Source: Dromiciops gliroides
Lineage: Eukaryota > Chordata > Mammalia > Microbiotheria > Microbiotheriidae
Reading direction: 5' to 3'
Length of the DNA stretch: 64,000 nucleotides
Assembly: GCF_019393635.1 (NCBI RefSeq)
Contig: NC_057862.1
Span: 156,378,062 to 156,442,061 of the forward strand
In this document: piece after piece, positions 61,268-64,000 of the stretch
Layout: each line of letters starts with the position of its first letter
Position numbering within the stretch: position 1 is the first letter of the stretch
The notes under the pieces: generated by a model
Databases searched by the model: none
Told to the model about the DNA's origin: nothing
Seen by the model: only the letters and a program-made list of their open reading frames with translations
Translations under genes and position numbers: made by a program

Positions 61268-61665
61268 TATGCCTTGAATCTAGAACAAGGGTTCTTAACC
61301 TGGGATCCATGAACTTGTTTTTAGAAATATTTTTATAATTGTTTTTCTTTGTCTTCCTAGGTTCCTTATTTTATGTATTTAAAGAACATTATTCTGAGGA
61401 GGATGTCCATAGGTTTTAGTTGTTGTTGTTGGTTGTTGTTTGTCCTTCCTTTTTGAAGAGGACTATGATATCAGGAGGTGATGTCATGACTCACATTGAA
61501 TTGGATTTCACTGAGGGAAGGCTATTCAAAGTCACCTGCCTCACTCACTTTCAAAGCCATCTGGATTCAGTGGCAAGACCAGAGATGGCCTCATAGGTTT
61601 TACCAGACCAGTAGAGGGGTCCATGACAAAGAAAAAGTCTTAGAACCTGTGGTCTAACATAGTAT
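61268..61665. mobile_element. hAT-like element with GGTTCTTAACC end, interrupted by a SINE
   Basis: The left end AGGGTTCTTAACCTGGGATC and right end GTCTTAGAACCTGTGG are imperfect inverted repeats; the inner flanks GATCCATGAA and GGTCCATGAC also pair. The element is split by the SINE at 61419-61590. Confidence 0.6.
61419..61590 (-). mobile_element. LINE-derived SINE with target duplication
   Basis: Flanked by CCATAGGTTTTA (61407-61418) and TCATAGGTTTTA (61591-61602). Read on minus, its start resembles the 5' UTR of the plus-strand LINE at 56551-56700 (CCAGATGGCTTTGAAAGTGA versus AGATTTGGAAGGGAGTGAAG; both contain AATCCAATTCA). Its end (GTCCTCTTCAAAAAGGAAGG then ACAAACAACAACC) resembles that LINE's tail at about 59505-59550. 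Confidence 0.65.
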
Positions 61666-62186
61666 CTTATATGTAGTAGGTACTTAAATTATAGTTGTTT
61701 AATTTTGTTCTTGTTCCAGCTTAGATTGTAAATTTCTTAGAGGGCATTTTTCTTATTTATTTCACAGTTCTGGGTACATAACAAATATAAATAAATACTT
61801 GATTAATTGATGAGATTGACTTACATTATTTGCCAAGGCCAAAAACACAAGATATAAGATACAAATTTTCTAAAAAATATAGTCCCTAAAAAGTCTTGTG
61901 TCCTTGTAGCCATAATATAGGAATAACATAGTACATGAATGAAAACAAATAAAGAAAGCATTTTACTCTACCTTTTTCTAAAGGTATTTAAGGTTTCAGA
62001 GTTGGTAATGAATGAATGATATATAATATCAATATATTATACACACACACACGTAGAGAGAGAGATTAAGAGGAATTAACATTAAGTTGTAATTTTTTAT
62101 TTTAAAGATTTTATACCCTAGATAGATTTAAGAAAAATATTTTTAAATGTTGCTAATTGCTTCTATTATGTTATTCTTAAAAACAG

Positions 62187-62330
62187 ATTTCAAAAATTGA
62201 AAATGTCAGTCATTTGTGTGACCTAAGAGTTTTAAATCTCGCAAGAAACTTTTTAAATGATGTTGATGATCTTAATGGCCTGAGTTCCCTGACTGAACTT
62301 AATCTACGACACAATCAAATCACTTCTGTG
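62187..62330 (+). CDS. LRRC49: LRRC49 exon 8: two leucine-rich repeats
   Basis: A 144-nt exon, acceptor CTTAAAAACAG, donor TCTGTG|GTAAGT, phase 0 on both sides, 48 codons. It encodes ISKIENVSHLCDLRVLNLAR, NFLNDVDDLNGLSSL and TELNLRHNQITSV, two SDS22-type repeats. It is the last LRRC49 exon in the window; the remaining repeats and the C-terminal coiled-coil part must lie beyond 64000. Confidence 0.97.
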
Positions 62331-62524
62331 GTAAGTACCTTATTTTCTTTTCCTGCTGCCAATTTTGGGATAAGGAATAAGAGGGAGAAAAAAAATTAAA
62401 ACTTTAAAAAAGAAAATAATTTTTGATTATTTTATGTAAAGCAAGATTGTAAGGTCTTTTAGACTTTTCTAAATTAGTTTATGTGTATAATTTATTGATT
62501 TAAAAATATTATGATTTGCATTAT

Positions 62525-62650
62525 TTAGTATAGATAGACAGCTAGCCTTAGAGCCAGGAAGACCTACTTCATGTCCTGCCTCTTACATGTACTATCTCTG
62601 TGACCCTAGACAAGTCTCTTTATCTCTTAGAGCTATCTAGGCAATTCAAG
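62525..62650 (+). mobile_element. MIR-like SINE remnant (plus)
   Basis: GCCTTAGAGCCAGGAAGACC, then TCTCTGTGACCCTAGACAAG and CTTTATCTCTTAG, about 200 bp after LRRC49 exon 8. Confidence 0.6.
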
Positions 62651-63180
62651 ATTGTAGATTTCAGAGAAGATACTCACCTGTACCAAAGGAAGATGATTTT
62701 CTATGGAAGCTTCCTATACCAATGAAATCCAAGGTCTAGTCCCTATCTCTAGTAACTTGATGCAATTGTATTTTTCAAAGAAGATAAATAGAAAATTAGG
62801 ATAACATCTAATAATACAATCAGTCAGTGACTTAGCAAGTATAAATATTAGATCCTTTCCTGTTTTTTATTTGGGAAAAAGCAGTGTTAGAGATCACTGG
62901 GTACCTGAAAATGGTAGGAGTAGGGACCAGAGAATTACCAAAAAGCTAAAAAGATATAGAAATGTAGGACATGGACAAAGAAAACAAACTTTCCTGGCTT
63001 TACAGGTTTGCTGAGGCTCTGACTTTTTTTGTTGACAGTTATTGGTGGTCAAATAGAAGTTATACACTGAAACTTTTTTGTCCTGGACACTCATGGAGTT
63101 TTTAGCAGGAACATCACTTTAAGGCTTATGATGCAAAAGCACATTATTTTGTATATGCACACATATATTTACTTATACAC

Positions 63181-63432
63181 ACATATATGTTGTATATATT
63201 GTATGTATGTGTATATATATATATATATATTTTTTTTTTTTTTAGTGAGGCAATTGGGGTTAAGTGATTTGCCCAGGGTCACACAGCTAGTAAGTGTTAA
63301 GTGTGTGAGGGGGGATTTGAACTCAGGTACTCCTGACTCCAGGGCCGGTGCTCTATCCACTGCGCCACCCAACTGCCCCCATATATATTGTATGTATGTA
63401 TGTATGTATGTATGTATGTATGTATGTATGTA
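63181..63432. repeat. (AT)n and (TATG)n microsatellites flanking a SINE
   Basis: An AT run at 63208-63229 before and about ten TATG units at 63388-63432 after the WSINE. A further TATA/TACA-rich stretch continues to about 63600. Confidence 0.95.
63228..63380 (-). mobile_element. WSINE1-like SINE (minus) between microsatellites
   Basis: Subtype with GGCAATTGGGGTTAAG. An (AT)n run precedes it and a (TATG)n run follows, both perhaps grown from the insertion site. Confidence 0.92.
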
Positions 63433-64000
63433 TACATATATATAAAAGATATACTATATATTATAAATACTGACTATATTGTGTGTATGTATATATGTAC
63501 ATATAAATATGCACACAACACAAACATAAGTATATGTTTGTGTATATACATATACATACATCTATATCCATAGACAGACAGACAGAAAGATAGATATTAA
63601 CATGATTGGTTTTGTTATAAAGGAGCTTTGTTGCCAGAGGATTCCTTAAACACATTGAGCTATCATTGTACTTTTACAAAGATTGCCCATGGTGTTTCTT
63701 GAATGTAATTTGGTTACTTTAAATGATCTATTAACAAGAATCCCAGTTAATAAAGTATTAAACCATAACTGGTGCCATGAACAGCCTCCTTAGGATGTGA
63801 AAGGGAAAATACTGGAACAGATGGTGACTTACCTTCAGTTCTAAAAAATCTGATACAGGTCATTTTCACTCCAAGAGACTGGGGCAGTTCCAGAACATGT
63901 CCAGATTCATTAATTTCTTTTAGAATCTCAGATTAGAATTAGACTTCCAGACCTTCAAGATTGTTCTTCTTTGAGTCTCTCCAGTTGGAGATTGACATGG

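Noticed and set aside
63388-63432. CRISPR-like regular repeats
   Set aside because: The only regular short repeats are simple microsatellites; there are no repeat-spacer units, and this is a vertebrate genome.
63128-63445. Tyr/Ile-rich and Met-Tyr-Val-Cys repeat frames
   Set aside because: Products of AT and TATG microsatellites and a SINE.

Overview
This is a marsupial nuclear genome window, most likely from an Australian-radiation (australidelphian) species. The lineage call rests on about 26 copies of a tRNA-derived SINE that starts GGGGCAGCTAGGTGG and ends in a simple A-rich tail (WSINE1-like), on MAR1-type SINEs whose 3' end matches RTE/BovB LINEs, and on marsupial-style L1 3' ends. The assignment is from memory of these families, not from a search.

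Two host genes are present and share a CpG-island promoter. THAP10 lies on the minus strand and is complete: exon 1 16619-17077, exon 2 9918-10098, exon 3 9608-9810, together an open 280-residue protein with clean GT/AG junctions. LRRC49 lies on the plus strand, starts at 17702 and runs off the right end. Eight exons are visible (17702-17752, 19205-19261, 22240-22324, an optional 24974-25171, 25496-25598, 28853-29056, 40333-40399, 62187-62330), all with consistent phase. They cover the N-terminus and the first part of the SDS22-like leucine-rich repeats. The two start codons are 624 bp apart, and the intervening promoter holds a perfect RFX X-box palindrome and ETS-like sites. THAP10 is a THAP zinc-finger DNA-binding protein. 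LRRC49 is a subunit of the tubulin polyglutamylase complex, so a ciliary-type X-box fits it.

Layout: 1-9.6 kb is repeat-rich sequence downstream of THAP10, with a possible 3' UTR at about 8.6-9.6 kb. 9.6-17.1 kb is THAP10. 17.1-17.7 kb is the promoter. 17.7-64 kb is LRRC49, mostly introns. Introns hold L1, L2, CORE-SINE/MIR, MAR1 and WSINE copies, hAT and other short inverted-repeat DNA elements, and a probable solo retroviral LTR fossil. The last large intron carries two non-LTR retrotransposons head to head at 52.5-59.6 kb: a BovB-like RTE on minus and a LINE with a C-terminal C2H2 finger on plus. The second hosts an RPL35A retropseudogene and an L1 tail. Many insertions have readable target-site duplications, which gives a good relative chronology.

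I see no CRISPR array, operon or new enzymatic system. The items most worth checking are the 66-codon cassette exon, the X-box promoter, the GGGGCC repeat inside the THAP10 coding sequence, an L1 reduced to its two ends, and a SINE that looks built from the two ends of the neighbouring LINE.
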